Below the pieces are notes generated by a model that saw nothing but the letters and a program-made list of their open reading frames with translations, did no database searches and had not been told where the DNA came from. From Pseudomonadota bacterium (GTDB lineage: Bacteria; Pseudomonadota; Gammaproteobacteria; Steroidobacterales; Steroidobacteraceae), in assembly GCA_018241505.1 (NCBI GenBank), contig JAFEDS010000016.1, positions 372,001 through 436,000 of the forward strand: a stretch of DNA of 64,000 nucleotides. The letters run 5' to 3'. The translations under genes and the position numbers were made by a program. Below are positions 7,835-16,858 of the stretch, in pieces. The first letter of the stretch is position 1; each line of letters opens with the position of its first letter.

Positions 7835-9578
7835 CGGACGATTCGAGAACCGCACCGGTCTGTAGCTGCCCAACGTCCGCGCGTTGCATTTCCTGCCACG
7901 GTGTCTGGCTCTTTGGAATGGGATACCCTCCCCCCGCTTCGAGCGCGAGACGGCGCCGGGCAAGCTCTTCTTCTGACACCAACATATTCGCGGTACCCTG
8001 GCGCAGATCGATCCGGATCCGATCGCCGGTTCGAAGCAACGCCAGTCCTCCCCCCGCCGCTGCCTCCGGGGACGCGTTGAGGAAGGACGGGCATCCGGAT
8101 GTTCCGGACTGCCGGCCATCTCCTATGCACGGCAGCTCACGGATGCCCGCTTCGATCAGTGCCGCGGGCGGTTGCATGTTGACGACTTCTGCGGAGCCAG
8201 GGTAACCCAGCGGTCCTGCGCCCCTCATTACCAACAGCGAGCTCTCGTCGATCATGAGCGCCGGATTGTCGATATTGGCGTGGTAATCCTCCGGGCCATC
8301 GAACACAACAGCACGGCCCTCGAATGCGTCGGGATCGGCAGGATTCGACAGGTACCGGGCGCGGAAGGCGTCCGAGATGACACTCGTCTTGAGTATGGCG
8401 GAATCGAACAGATTGCCGCGCAGGACGCGGAAACCGGCCGCGGTCTTCAGCGGCTGTTCGACGCTGCGAATGACCTGATAGTCGGCGCTTCTCGAGTCGC
8501 GACAGTTCTCCCCGATAGTCTTACCGTTCGCGGTCAGCGCCTGCTCGAGAATGAGTCCATGCCTCATGAGCTCCCCAACCACCGCCGGCACGCCGCCCGC
8601 CCGGTAATAGTCCTCACCCAGGTATTCTCCTGCGGGTTGCAGGTTGACGAGCAGCGGAATATCCAAACCAAACTTCTGCCAGTCATCGATAGATAGCTCG
8701 ACGCCAGCGTGACGTGCGAGCGCAATCAGGTGAATCGGAGCGTTGGTTGAACCGCCGATCGCCGAATTGACCACGATGGCGTTGATGAAAGCTTCGCGCG
8801 TCAGGATCTCCGACGGTTTGCGATCAGCCGCCACCATCTCGACGATCTGACGCCCCGTGTGATACGCGCACTCCTGCCGATCCCGATAGGGTGCCGGAAT
8901 CGCCGCGGCGCCCGGTAACGCCATCCCCAGGACTTCCGCAAGCGAATTCATGGTTGCCGCAGTTCCCATGGTGTTGCAGAAGCCCGTGGACGGCGTCGAA
9001 GCCACCACCATGCGCATGAACCCCGCGCGATCGATGCGCCCGGTCGCGAGCAACTCGCGAGCCTTCCAGACGATCGATCCCGAGCCGGCGCGTTCGCCTT
9101 CGTACCAGCCGTTGAGCATCGGCCCCACCGACAGGGCGATCGCTGGAATGTTGACGGTGGCTGCTGCCATCAGACTGGCCGGCACGGTCTTGTCGCACCC
9201 GGTCGTCAACACCACGCCATCCAGGGGATAGCCAAACAGCACCTCGACCAGGCCCAGATAGGCCAGATTGCGATCCAGGGCCGCCGTCGGCCGTTTGCCG
9301 GTTTCCTGGATCGGGTGCACCGGAAACGCGAGCGGAATGCCACCCGCCTCCCGAATACCCTGCTCGATGCGTTCGGCAAGCACCAGGTGGTGCCGATTGC
9401 AGGGCGCCAGGTCACTGCCGGTCTGGGCAATGCCGATGATCGGGCGGTCGGACTGCAGCTCCTCCACGGACAGGCCGAAGTTGGTGTACCGCTCAACGTA
9501 CAGGGCGGTCATATCCGGGTGGGCGGGATCGTCGAACCAGCTTCGCGAGCGCAGCCGTGAGCCCTTCACTTCTGACAT
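7782..9578 (-). CDS. IlvD/EDD-family sugar-acid dehydratase (arabonate/xylonate type)
   Basis: A 598-residue Fe-S dehydratase. Cys60 (DLAPCNRH), Cys128 (TTGCDKT) and Cys201 (STGFCNTMG) are in the positions used for the [2Fe-2S] cluster in L-arabinonate and D-xylonate dehydratases. [18 protein letters not shown] and [24 protein letters not shown] are further family blocks. The enzyme dehydrates an aldonic acid to a 2-keto-3-deoxy acid. The [14 protein letters not shown] block favours the sugar-acid subgroup over branched-chain IlvD. It is divergent from the IclR regulator with a perfect palindrome between them, so it should be under IclR control. The exact sugar acid cannot be read from the sequence. 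Confidence 0.9.
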   Translation of the reverse strand: MSEVKGSRLRSRSWFDDPAHPDMTALYVERYTNFGLSVEELQSDRPIIGIAQTGSDLAPCNRHHLVLAERIEQGIREAGGIPLAFPVHPIQETGKRPTAALDRNLAYLGLVEVLFGYPLDGVVLTTGCDKTVPASLMAAATVNIPAIALSVGPMLNGWYEGERAGSGSIVWKARELLATGRIDRAGFMRMVVASTPSTGFCNTMGTAATMNSLAEVLGMALPGAAAIPAPYRDRQECAYHTGRQIVEMVAADRKPSEILTREAFINAIVVNSAIGGSTNAPIHLIALARHAGVELSIDDWQKFGLDIPLLVNLQPAGEYLGEDYYRAGGVPAVVGELMRHGLILEQALTANGKTIGENCRDSRSADYQVIRSVEQPLKTAAGFRVLRGNLFDSAILKTSVISDAFRARYLSNPADPDAFEGRAVVFDGPEDYHANIDNPALMIDESSLLVMRGAGPLGYPGSAEVVNMQPPAALIEAGIRELPCIGDGRQSGTSGCPSFLNASPEAAAGGGLALLRTGDRIRIDLRQGTANMLVSEEELARRRLALEAGGGYPIPKSQTPWQEMQRADVGQLQTGAVLESSVKYQKLAQDPGVPRNSH

Positions 9579-9634
9579 AACAGTTCCTCGGGCCGGCGGT
9601 GCCTACCGCCGCCGCGCAAGATCCGGTAAAATAG

Positions 9635-9650
9635 TGGAACTCGCGTTCCA
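9635..9650. promoter_or_regulatory. IclR-type operator, TGGAAC-N4-GTTCCA (dehydratase/iclR intergenic)
   Basis: TGGAACTCGCGTTCCA has perfect 6-bp inverted arms and a 4-bp spacer. It lies between the divergent dehydratase (start 9578) and iclR (start 9672). Related sites occur at 14404-14430, 14618-14644, 22699-22725 and 22811-22826, always upstream of genes of this locus. Attribution to the IclR protein rests on its being the only regulator gene in the locus. Confidence 0.65.
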
Positions 9651-9671
9651 CAAATGCCACGGAGAGGTTGA

Positions 9672-10481
9672 TTGCCTAAAACCAGTACCCGCACCGCCCC
9701 GGGCGACGATTCCCAATCGATCGGCGGCACCCGTGCAATCCGCCGCACTTGCCTGGTGTTGCGCGAAGTCGGCGCCGCGGCAAACCGCGGCGCATCGCTC
9801 CCCGATCTGGTCGCCGCCACCGGCATGCCCAAAAGCTCGGTTCACCGGTACCTCGACGTGCTGGTGCAGGAGGGCTTTATTGAGAGGGATGCCCAGTCGC
9901 AGACGTACCGGCTCGGAGCACGAATCGTCAGCCTGGCGAGCAACGAAACACCCCTGCTCGTATTGCGCGCCCGTCCCTACCTCGAGCGCCTGCGCGACCG
10001 CTTTGACGAAACGGTGAACCTCGGCATTTTGTCGGGCGACAGCATCGTCTACCTGGACATCATCGAAAGCCCGAAGACGGTGCGGCTTGCGGCGCGGGTC
10101 GGCGATCGCGACATGGTCCATGCAACTGCACTCGGCAAAGCGGTTGCCGCGGCGCTCCCCGAGGCGGAAGTTCGGTCTCTGCTGCAGCGGACGGGACTGC
10201 CGCGGCGTACCGCCAACACCATCACGCGAGTTGCCGACTTCATGAGTCATCTGGATCTGGTGCGCCGTCACGGATTTGCCGTCGATGACCAGGAAAACGA
10301 TGTCGAGGGGCGCTGCGTGGCGCTCGCGATACCGGGACCGCGGGTCCAGTACGCGATCAGTGTCAGCGGCATCACATCGCGATTCCCGATGTCCAAGACG
10401 GCGGAAGTGGCGCGGGAAATGCGTGAAATCATCTCGGAGCTGGCTGAACACTCCATGCCGCCCATCAAGGCCTATCCCTGA
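9672..10481 (+). CDS. IclR-family transcriptional regulator
   Basis: A 269-residue protein starting at TTG 9672, with GGAGAGG at 9661-9667. The N-terminal winged helix includes GASLPDLVAATGMPKSSVHRYLDVLVQEGFIERD (about residues 40-73). The C-terminal effector domain has NLGILSGDSIVYLDIIESPKTVRL, HATALGKA and the conserved VEGRCVALAIPG block. IclR members sense small acids such as keto acids or aromatics. It is the only regulator between 7.8 and 25.4 kb. It is divergent from the dehydratase and convergent with the MFS gene (15-nt gap). It probably controls the five-site regulon described in the findings. Confidence 0.92.
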   Translation: MPKTSTRTAPGDDSQSIGGTRAIRRTCLVLREVGAAANRGASLPDLVAATGMPKSSVHRYLDVLVQEGFIERDAQSQTYRLGARIVSLASNETPLLVLRARPYLERLRDRFDETVNLGILSGDSIVYLDIIESPKTVRLAARVGDRDMVHATALGKAVAAALPEAEVRSLLQRTGLPRRTANTITRVADFMSHLDLVRRHGFAVDDQENDVEGRCVALAIPGPRVQYAISVSGITSRFPMSKTAEVAREMREIISELAEHSMPPIKAYP

Positions 10482-10496
10482 ACCGGTCCGGCGCAC

Positions 10497-11951
10497 TCAA
10501 CCTGCCTGTACGTTCGTCTTCGCCCCGGCCGCCCGCGAACGCCAGAACTCCCCAATAGCCTCGAGGCTGACCCCTTTTGTCTCGGGCATCATCTTCCAGG
10601 TGAAGAGCGAGCAGGACATACAGATCAGGGCAAACACGACGTACATCGCGGCCGGGGTGCCCGTGGTCTGCCGGAGCCAGTCCATTGCGATCGGAAACAA
10701 CCACGCCGTAACGAACGACGAGCCGAAGAGAAATACGCACACGACGGCCAGCGCCGGACTCCTGACCCGATTGGGGAAGATTTCCGACACAATGATCCAA
10801 CTGAGGGGAGCCAGCCCCACGGTGAAAGTGCCGGCACCGAGCATCATCGGTATCAACACCGTCAACGCCGGCGCGTGCGCGCCGAGCAGAGTCGCCATCA
10901 ACAAATGACTGAAGCCCATGCCCAGCGTGCTGGCGATGACCAAGCCCCGCCGGCTGTAGCGGGCGATCAGCGGGAATGAGATGAGCGTCGCAACAAAGAT
11001 TGTCAGGTAAGTGGGAACCGAGGTCAGCACCGCGTTCGAACCGAAGGAAATTCCCGCATCGTGCAAAATTGTTGGTCCATAGAGCAGGATCATGTTCACG
11101 CCGTTGATCTGCGAAAAGATCATCAGGATGATGCTGACCTGCAGCGGCTTACGGCAGTACGGGTGAAATACTTCCGCGGTGCCGGCGGAGTCGGTTGCGT
11201 GTACGTCCCGAACGATCTCGTCGAGCTCCTGCTTCGCCCGGTCGCCGCCATTGATGCGTTTCAACACTGCGAACGCGCGGTCGACATGGCCCTTCGCGGC
11301 CAGCCACCGGGGGCTCTCCGGAACCATCAATAGTCCCACGATCAGGAATGCCACGGGTACGCCCTGCGTGGCAAACATCAGGCGCCACCCCCCGCCGTAT
11401 TCCGCGACGAAGTAGCCGACCAACACCGCGAGGTTGATTCCTATGACCCCGACCAGTTGGTTCACATTGACCAACGTGCCACGCAGATGCGGCGGGGACA
11501 GCTCGGCGATGTAGATGGGACACGAGATCATCGCCAGTCCGACGCCCATTCCACCGATCAGGCGCCAGATCGCAAATTGCCACACTGTCGGCGCCATCGC
11601 GCAGCCTATCGTGGAAACGAGAAACAACATGGCCGACGCCATCATTGTGCGCCGCCGGCCGATCGCATCGGCGAACCAGAGCCCCAGCAGCGGCCCGATG
11701 ATTGCCCCCAGGATGGCGCTGCTCGCCGCCCAGCCCGCCACAGCCGACGACAGCGCGAAATCGCGCGTCAAGAACGGCAACGCCCCTGCGATGAGCGCCA
11801 GGTCGTAGCCGAACAGGAAGCCGCCGGCCGATGCTACGAACGCGACACCCGCCACGTAGCGGACGTTGTATGCGCGCTTTTCGGCCATTGGGCCAGCCCC
11901 GCCCAAAGCGGCGGGGCTGTCTTGCGACACAGGGCTCGTGTTGATGCTCAT
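10497..11951 (-). CDS. Sugar-porter-family MFS transporter
   Basis: A 484-residue, 12-helix permease with sugar-porter signatures: GGFLFGYDLALIAGALPFL (TM1), ADAIGRRRTMM in loop 2-3, PESPRWLAAKG after TM6, GRR-like and PETKG near the C-terminus (MMPETKGVSLEAI). Members are proton symporters or facilitators for hexoses, pentoses, polyols or sugar acids in the inner membrane. It follows the TonB receptor gene by 9 nt on the same strand. Outer- and inner-membrane uptake are therefore co-expressed, giving import of the compound processed by the surrounding enzymes. Confidence 0.92.
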   Translation of the reverse strand: MSINTSPVSQDSPAALGGAGPMAEKRAYNVRYVAGVAFVASAGGFLFGYDLALIAGALPFLTRDFALSSAVAGWAASSAILGAIIGPLLGLWFADAIGRRRTMMASAMLFLVSTIGCAMAPTVWQFAIWRLIGGMGVGLAMISCPIYIAELSPPHLRGTLVNVNQLVGVIGINLAVLVGYFVAEYGGGWRLMFATQGVPVAFLIVGLLMVPESPRWLAAKGHVDRAFAVLKRINGGDRAKQELDEIVRDVHATDSAGTAEVFHPYCRKPLQVSIILMIFSQINGVNMILLYGPTILHDAGISFGSNAVLTSVPTYLTIFVATLISFPLIARYSRRGLVIASTLGMGFSHLLMATLLGAHAPALTVLIPMMLGAGTFTVGLAPLSWIIVSEIFPNRVRSPALAVVCVFLFGSSFVTAWLFPIAMDWLRQTTGTPAAMYVVFALICMSCSLFTWKMMPETKGVSLEAIGEFWRSRAAGAKTNVQAG

Positions 11952-11960
11952 GCGAGCAGT

Positions 11961-14369
11961 TTACCAGTGATAGCTGTAAGCCAATCCGACCGTACGCGGA
12001 CGGACCGTGAACGCTCCAGAGGTAATATTGATCAGGAAGATCTGCTCGTTCAGGACCGGATGAGTGTTCAACAGGTTGGTCGCCACCAACGCGAGGTCCG
12101 ATCCGTCGCCGAACCTGACGCCGATCCGGCCGTTCAACAGATTGACCGACGGGTTTGTAGTTATGAACGGATCGTAGGTGACTGTCGTGCTGTCCTCGGC
12201 GGGGACCAACCGGTTGTTACGGCTGGTGTACCGATCCTCGAGCCGCCCATAGCCCATGATTTTGTCCGTCAGGGGCGTCTGGTAGGCCACTTCCGCCGTG
12301 ACGTTCCATGGCGCGACATCGGAAATGGCCTGTCCCGCGCGCGCCAGTGTCTCACCGAAGATCTCGGAGTCGCTGGAGTAGCGGGCATTCGTGTAACCCA
12401 CGGACAAGCCGGCAGTCAATCCCTGCGTGACCAGCGCTTTCACGGAAAGGTCGAAGCCGTCGCTCTTGGCATCGCCCAGGTTCTTGGAGATGTGGGTAGC
12501 ACACAGCGGCACGTGCACGGCACTGATGATGTTCGACCAGTCAATGTGATAAACGCTGCCCTCAATTGACAGGCGGCGATCCAGCAACTGGGTCTTCAGG
12601 CCGAGCTCGTAGCTCCAGAGGGTGTCCGCTTCGTAGTTGGCCCCACCGCCAAGCTGGTTGAGCTGATCGGTGCACTCCTGGGTATTGAGGTGCACCGGAA
12701 TGCCGGCACCACCGGGGCGATAGCCTTTCGCAGCCGAGAAATACACCAGGGTGAGGTCATCGATTTTCCAGTTGAGCCCGCCCTTGGGCGAGGTCACCTG
12801 GCCCTTGCTCGCCGCGGTGATGTCGCTGGGGCCGCCTGCCAGAGCACCGTCGGATACAGTCCGGTAGGTATTCTCCTGCTTCTCGTAGCGCACGCCGCCA
12901 AATACCGAAAAGTGTTTGCCGAGGTCGTAGTCGGCGTTCGCAAAGACCGCCTTCTGTTTGTCGACAATGAACTGGTCCGAGATGTAGGTCAGGTCGCCGT
13001 GTACCAGCCCTTCGCCAAAAAACTCCTCCATGGTCTTGCCGGTATTGGCCAACGTCATCTGCGGATACGTGGGTCCGGCGGCCGTTTCATAGTCGTGCTG
13101 GTGAAGATTCGAGTAGTACAGACCCAGTGTCCAGTGGAAGTGCTCGCTGCTGTTCGGGGACTGCAGGCGCACCTCCTGTGTGAAGTTGCTTTGATTCGTA
13201 CCTACGATCACGGGCTCGGCATCGGCCGCGGTCGTCGGCAACAGCCAGCCGAATGCCGGCGGAAGCACCAGTGTGTAGTCGTAGCCCTGACTGTCCACGC
13301 GGCGCAAATTGCTCGACAAGCTGGTCACCTGCGCCCAGCCCATGTCAAACACCAGTTTCAACGAGGGCGTATAGAAGCTGTCGTAGATCGGCTGGTTCAG
13401 GATGCGCGAGGACACGAACCGGCCCTTGGAGGGATCGCCGATCGTCGGATCAAACAAGTCGGCGCTGTTCTGGTCGCGCTTCTGATAGTAGATCGACGGC
13501 TCGATACTGAGAGCATCGATCGGCTTCCACAGCAACGCCACGCGCGCGGAGTACGTGTCGCCCTTGTTGACGTTGGTACCGCCTTGGCCGCCAATGATTG
13601 CCGGCAGCAGGTTTCCGGGGACCTGGCCGCGAGGAATGCTGTTCGCAGGTGGCTGGCCCAGGAGCGCGGGGTTCTGGTCCACGAAGCCACCATCGTGCTG
13701 GGTCCAGGCGCTGGCCCGGAAACCCAGCCTGTCCTGGATGATCGGGCCGCCGACCGCCGCACCAAACTCCGAGTTGATGCCGCCACCGTCGATGAGGGAG
13801 CCCTCGGCACGCATGTGACCGGAGAATTCCGTCAGTGAAGGCGCAGTGGAGATCACGCGGATCGCACCACCTTCGGCGCTCGCGCCGAACACTGTGCCCT
13901 GCGGACCCCGCAACACCTCGATGTGATCAATGTCAAAAACGTACGGAACTGCGGTCGGCACCGCGGCGTTGGCATAGCGCGCCTGCAGCGGCGCGTCGTC
14001 CACATACAAAGCGGTCGTGTTGGGACCGAGTCCGGCAACACCGCCGCCGGCGTTCTGGGAGATGCCGCGGATGGTGAACCAGTTCGAGTAGCCGACCGGA
14101 CGGAAATCAACACCCGGTGTCACGCTGGCGATATCGCCCAACGTCTTCATGTCGCGGGCATCGAGGTCTGCCTGAGTGAACGCGGAGATACTGATTGGCA
14201 CCCGGCTGATACTTTCTTCGCGCCGTTGCGCTGTGACTGTCACTTCCTGCAGCACCGATGCGCCCGCCGCGGACTCGGCTTCGGCATCGGCCCTTGCCTC
14301 ACAATTGGTGATAACGGCCCACAGAGCGAAGCTGATTGCGCTCGGGATGCGCAGAACTGTGCTCTTCAT
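11961..14369 (-). CDS. TonB-dependent outer-membrane receptor
   Basis: An 802-residue protein with a signal peptide (about residues 1-27), the TonB box/start of plug LQEVTVTAQRREES (about 40-53), the plug motifs FTIRGISQNAGGGVAG and VEVLRGPQGTVFGASAEGGAIRV, and a C-terminal beta-barrel ending in an aromatic residue (PRTVGLAYSYHW). A GGGGG ribosome site precedes the ATG. It heads the operon with the MFS porter and faces the aminotransferase operon. Candidate IclR half-sites lie 35-61 nt upstream. It imports a substrate too large or too scarce for porins; siderophore uptake is unlikely given the neighbours. Confidence 0.93.
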   Translation of the reverse strand: MKSTVLRIPSAISFALWAVITNCEARADAEAESAAGASVLQEVTVTAQRREESISRVPISISAFTQADLDARDMKTLGDIASVTPGVDFRPVGYSNWFTIRGISQNAGGGVAGLGPNTTALYVDDAPLQARYANAAVPTAVPYVFDIDHIEVLRGPQGTVFGASAEGGAIRVISTAPSLTEFSGHMRAEGSLIDGGGINSEFGAAVGGPIIQDRLGFRASAWTQHDGGFVDQNPALLGQPPANSIPRGQVPGNLLPAIIGGQGGTNVNKGDTYSARVALLWKPIDALSIEPSIYYQKRDQNSADLFDPTIGDPSKGRFVSSRILNQPIYDSFYTPSLKLVFDMGWAQVTSLSSNLRRVDSQGYDYTLVLPPAFGWLLPTTAADAEPVIVGTNQSNFTQEVRLQSPNSSEHFHWTLGLYYSNLHQHDYETAAGPTYPQMTLANTGKTMEEFFGEGLVHGDLTYISDQFIVDKQKAVFANADYDLGKHFSVFGGVRYEKQENTYRTVSDGALAGGPSDITAASKGQVTSPKGGLNWKIDDLTLVYFSAAKGYRPGGAGIPVHLNTQECTDQLNQLGGGANYEADTLWSYELGLKTQLLDRRLSIEGSVYHIDWSNIISAVHVPLCATHISKNLGDAKSDGFDLSVKALVTQGLTAGLSVGYTNARYSSDSEIFGETLARAGQAISDVAPWNVTAEVAYQTPLTDKIMGYGRLEDRYTSRNNRLVPAEDSTTVTYDPFITTNPSVNLLNGRIGVRFGDGSDLALVATNLLNTHPVLNEQIFLINITSGAFTVRPRTVGLAYSYHW

Positions 14370-14403
14370 TTTACCCCCGTGATTTTACTTGGTATCGGTG
14401 GCC

Positions 14404-14430
14404 GTCCCATAGGGTGGAACGCCTGTCGCA
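14404..14430. promoter_or_regulatory. Candidate IclR site upstream of the TonB receptor (three half-sites)
   Basis: The order is GTCCCA-N5-TGGAAC-N4-GTCGCA. The spacing is identical to the sites at 14618-14644 and 22699-22725. The central TGGAAC is exact; the last half-site matches 4 of 6. It lies 35-61 nt upstream of the receptor start. Confidence 0.45.
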
Positions 14431-14617
14431 CTTCATAGTACTACAGATAGTTTTGAACGCAAGCATGCGAACGCCGCGGCGGCGCTTCGATGGCGTGCGC
14501 GCAACACTCCCTGAATGGCGCAAATAACGGCTTTCCCTGCATTCCCACCTAGTTTTGGTGCGGCCGCGGGGCGGCCGTGTTGGTGCGGCGGCAGGGCTGT
14601 TTTTGGCATGCCAGCCT

Positions 14618-14644
14618 CTTCCACAGCTTGATTCTCGCGTTCCA
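14618..14644. promoter_or_regulatory. Candidate IclR site upstream of the aminotransferase operon (three half-sites)
   Basis: CTTCCA-N5-TGATTC-N4-GTTCCA. The last half-site and its preceding TCGC spacer are identical to those of the perfect palindrome at 9635-9650. The central half-site is degenerate. The site ends 58 nt before the ATG at 14703. Confidence 0.45.
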
Positions 14645-14702
14645 ATGTGTGAGATACTAGGGCCGCTGGGGGAATCAAACACCCGTCGAGGGGGTGAACA
14701 GA

Positions 14703-16028
14703 ATGAAAAGACCGGACCAGAAAACAGGCGGGAATCCCGCCGCATCGGAGTCACGGCAGTATCACGAGCTCGCGAAGGCGCGTATCGCGGGCGGGGTGAA
14801 CAGCAACGTCCGCCTGAGTGGCGCACCAATGTGCTTCGTGAGCGGCAAGGGCTCGCACCTCACGGATGTGGATGGCAACGTCTACATCGACTATGCCCTG
14901 GGGATGGGCCCCACCATTCTCGGCCATGCCCCGGCAGCCGTAATAGCGGAAGTCTCGCGGACACTCGCCCTGGGACAGCTCTTTGCCGGGCAGCACACAT
15001 TGGAACTGGAGGTGGCGAACGAATTTTGTGCCTGCATCAGGTCGGCCGAGCTCGTGCGCTTCGGCCTCAGCGGCTCGGAGATGGTGCAGGCGGCGATCCG
15101 CGTGGCGCGCGCCTTTACCGGACGCCCCGAGGTCATCAAGTTCGAGGGCCATTATCACGGCTGGTTCGACAACATCCTGATCAACCTGAATCCACCGGTT
15201 GCGGCCGGTGGCAATCCAATACCGCGCCCACGACATCTGCAGTCGGGTGGACAGTCTCCACATGCATCGGACGATATTGCGGTGCTGCCCTGGAACGATG
15301 TCGGGGCTATCGACCAGTACATTGGAGCAAACGCCTCCCGCATCGCAGCAATCATCACCGAGCCCATCATGTTCAATACCGGCGGAATTCTGCCGAAACC
15401 CGGTTACCTGGAGCACCTGCGCCAGGTGACGAGCAAGCACAACATTGTGCTCATTTTCGACGAGGTCATCACCGGTTTCCGGGTCGCGCTCGGTGGCGCG
15501 CAGGAGATATACAACATACAACCCGACCTGTCGGTGTTTGCCAAGGCGTTCGGCGCCGGATTCCCGGTGGCGGCCCTGGCCGGACGGCGGGCCATCATGG
15601 AAATGTTCGCCTCCGGCGGCGTCAATCACTCGGGTACGTATAACGCCAACCTCGTCAGCCTGTCGGCGGCACTGGCGTCGCTGCGTGAGCTGACCGCAAA
15701 CGATCAGGCCGCATTCAAGCGGATCAACTCGACCGGCAAGGCGCTAATGGACGGGATCGCTGCCGCGGGACGAAAGTACGGCGCCGAACTGCAGGTAAGC
15801 GGAATGCCGGCGGCTTTCCACACGTGCTTTCCGCGCGGCCCGATTCACGACTATGCGACCTACACCACGGCCGACCAGAAAAAGCTCGGGCGTTTCCTGA
15901 CTGCACTTCTGGAAAGCGGCGTTCGGCCTACATCGCGCGGAACTTGGTTTGTGTCTGCGGCACATACGGACGAAGACGTCGCCTCGACACTGAACGCCGT
16001 CGAGCGGGCCTTGCAACGGATCGGCTAG
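14703..16028 (+). CDS. Class III aminotransferase, glutamate-1-semialdehyde-aminomutase-like
   Basis: A 441-residue PLP enzyme. It resembles HemL-type aminomutases: KARIAGGVNSNVR near the N-terminus, FGLSGSEMVQAAIRVARAFTGR, KFEGHYHGWFD, LIFDEVITGFR with the PLP-binding Asp, and the Schiff-base Lys in SVFAKAFGAGFP. It is unlikely to be the haem-biosynthetic enzyme, because it heads an inducible operon with an epimerase and an M81 protein and has a catabolic-type operator. HemL-like homologues in catabolic loci transaminate amino-sugar or amino-acid derivatives; the substrate here is unknown. ATG 14703 is preferred over GTG 14694 because of ribosome-site spacing. Confidence 0.88.
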   Translation: MKRPDQKTGGNPAASESRQYHELAKARIAGGVNSNVRLSGAPMCFVSGKGSHLTDVDGNVYIDYALGMGPTILGHAPAAVIAEVSRTLALGQLFAGQHTLELEVANEFCACIRSAELVRFGLSGSEMVQAAIRVARAFTGRPEVIKFEGHYHGWFDNILINLNPPVAAGGNPIPRPRHLQSGGQSPHASDDIAVLPWNDVGAIDQYIGANASRIAAIITEPIMFNTGGILPKPGYLEHLRQVTSKHNIVLIFDEVITGFRVALGGAQEIYNIQPDLSVFAKAFGAGFPVAALAGRRAIMEMFASGGVNHSGTYNANLVSLSAALASLRELTANDQAAFKRINSTGKALMDGIAAAGRKYGAELQVSGMPAAFHTCFPRGPIHDYATYTTADQKKLGRFLTALLESGVRPTSRGTWFVSAAHTDEDVASTLNAVERALQRIG

Positions 16029-16037
16029 AGTCCTTTC

Positions 16038-16850
16038 ATGGACAAGCCAATCATTGTTGTAACCGGTGCCCGGGGCAACCTGGGGGGCAAGCTCGCGGCC
16101 GCGCTCAAAAACAGGTATTGCCTGCGCTGCCTGGATTTGCGTGGCGGCGCCGATGTCATCGCCGCCGATCTGGGTACGTACGATGAGTCGTGGACACGGC
16201 ACCTGATTGGCGCGGATACCGTGCTTCACTTCGCTGGAGAGCCGTTGCCGACGGCGTCGTGGGACCGCGTACATCGAGGAAATATTGTTGCGACGGGTAA
16301 CATTCTGCGGGCCTCGCGCGCACACGGTGTTCGGCGCGTCATCTTCGCCAGCACCAACCAAATCATGGCCGGCTATCGCTTCACGGATCTGCTCGTCACC
16401 ACGACCCTGCCGCCCGCGCCTCTCAACCCCTACGCCGTCAGCAAGCTGTTCTGCGAGGAAGCCGGGCGGGCGTTCGCGGCAGAGACCGGCATTTCATTCA
16501 TAGCCCTGCGCATCGGCAACATTCATCCCGGCGCGAACATGCCGCACGCGGGAATGGGAATCGGCCTGTGGGGCCAGCAGATGTGGCTTTCGAACCGAGA
16601 CTTCCTGGAAGGTGTCCAGGCGGCCATCGATGTACCGGACGTGCCCTTTGCGGTCGTGAATCTCGTTTCCAACAATCCCGGCATGCGTTGGGACCTGTCG
16701 CAGACTCGACGGGTTCTCGGTTTCGCGCCCCAGGACGGCTTTACCGCCATTGCCTCGCCGGAGGTCGTTGCCGAGGACGCCGCAGCGCGTCTGGCACGGC
16801 TCGTTCCGGGGCAGTGGCTCGACCAGAGTTTCCAACCGTTACGAGGTTGA
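16038..16850 (+). CDS. NAD-dependent epimerase/dehydratase family (uronate-dehydrogenase-like SDR)
   Basis: A 270-residue extended SDR. The Rossmann motif TGARGNLGGKL is at residues 9-19, the early VLHFAGEPLP block follows, then FASTNQIMAGY in place of the catalytic Ser/Thr region, and YAVSK carries the catalytic Tyr and Lys (about residues 135-139). The GNLGG nucleotide loop, the NIVATGNILRASRAHGVRRVIFAST stretch and the LRIGNIHPG block resemble NAD-dependent uronate dehydrogenases. Those oxidise hexuronates to aldarolactones, which would fit a sugar-acid locus. It starts 9 nt after the aminotransferase, in the same operon. Confidence 0.82.
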   Translation: MDKPIIVVTGARGNLGGKLAAALKNRYCLRCLDLRGGADVIAADLGTYDESWTRHLIGADTVLHFAGEPLPTASWDRVHRGNIVATGNILRASRAHGVRRVIFASTNQIMAGYRFTDLLVTTTLPPAPLNPYAVSKLFCEEAGRAFAAETGISFIALRIGNIHPGANMPHAGMGIGLWGQQMWLSNRDFLEGVQAAIDVPDVPFAVVNLVSNNPGMRWDLSQTRRVLGFAPQDGFTAIASPEVVAEDAAARLARLVPGQWLDQSFQPLRG

Positions 16851-16858
16851 AGAATTTC

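Larger units (their letters stand above)
14370..14702. other. 333-bp divergent regulatory region between the TonB receptor and the aminotransferase operon
   Basis: No gene is supported here. The region holds two clusters of TGGAAC/GTTCCA-like half-sites, one near each gene start (14404-14430 and 14618-14644). It also has a perfect GC-rich inverted repeat, CGGCCGC-GGG-GCGGCCG, at 14561-14577, and a GAGGGGG ribosome site for the aminotransferase at about 14689-14695. It acts as the bidirectional promoter of the import operon and the enzyme operon. Confidence 0.6.

Noticed and set aside
11457-12569. Forward open frame of 370 codons across the MFS/TonB junction
   Set aside because: It is rich in Arg, Gln and His with no fold signature, antisense to two well-supported genes.
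12690-13838. Long forward open frame (382 codons) opposite the TonB receptor
   Set aside because: The reverse strand encodes a clear receptor here. The forward translation has no recognisable motif and is a high-GC shadow.
14561-14577. GC-rich inverted repeat as an IclR or attenuator site
   Set aside because: It is a perfect hairpin but lacks the TGGAAC half-site and lies upstream of the proposed operator. Chance is plausible at this GC content.
14703-16028. Haem-biosynthetic hemL
   Set aside because: Operon partners and the catabolic-type operator do not fit tetrapyrrole synthesis.
16568-16858. 97-codon N-terminal extension of the M81 protein
   Set aside because: It lies inside the epimerase gene in another frame. 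The conserved MlrC start MRIAIGAIFQESNTF coincides with ATG 16859.
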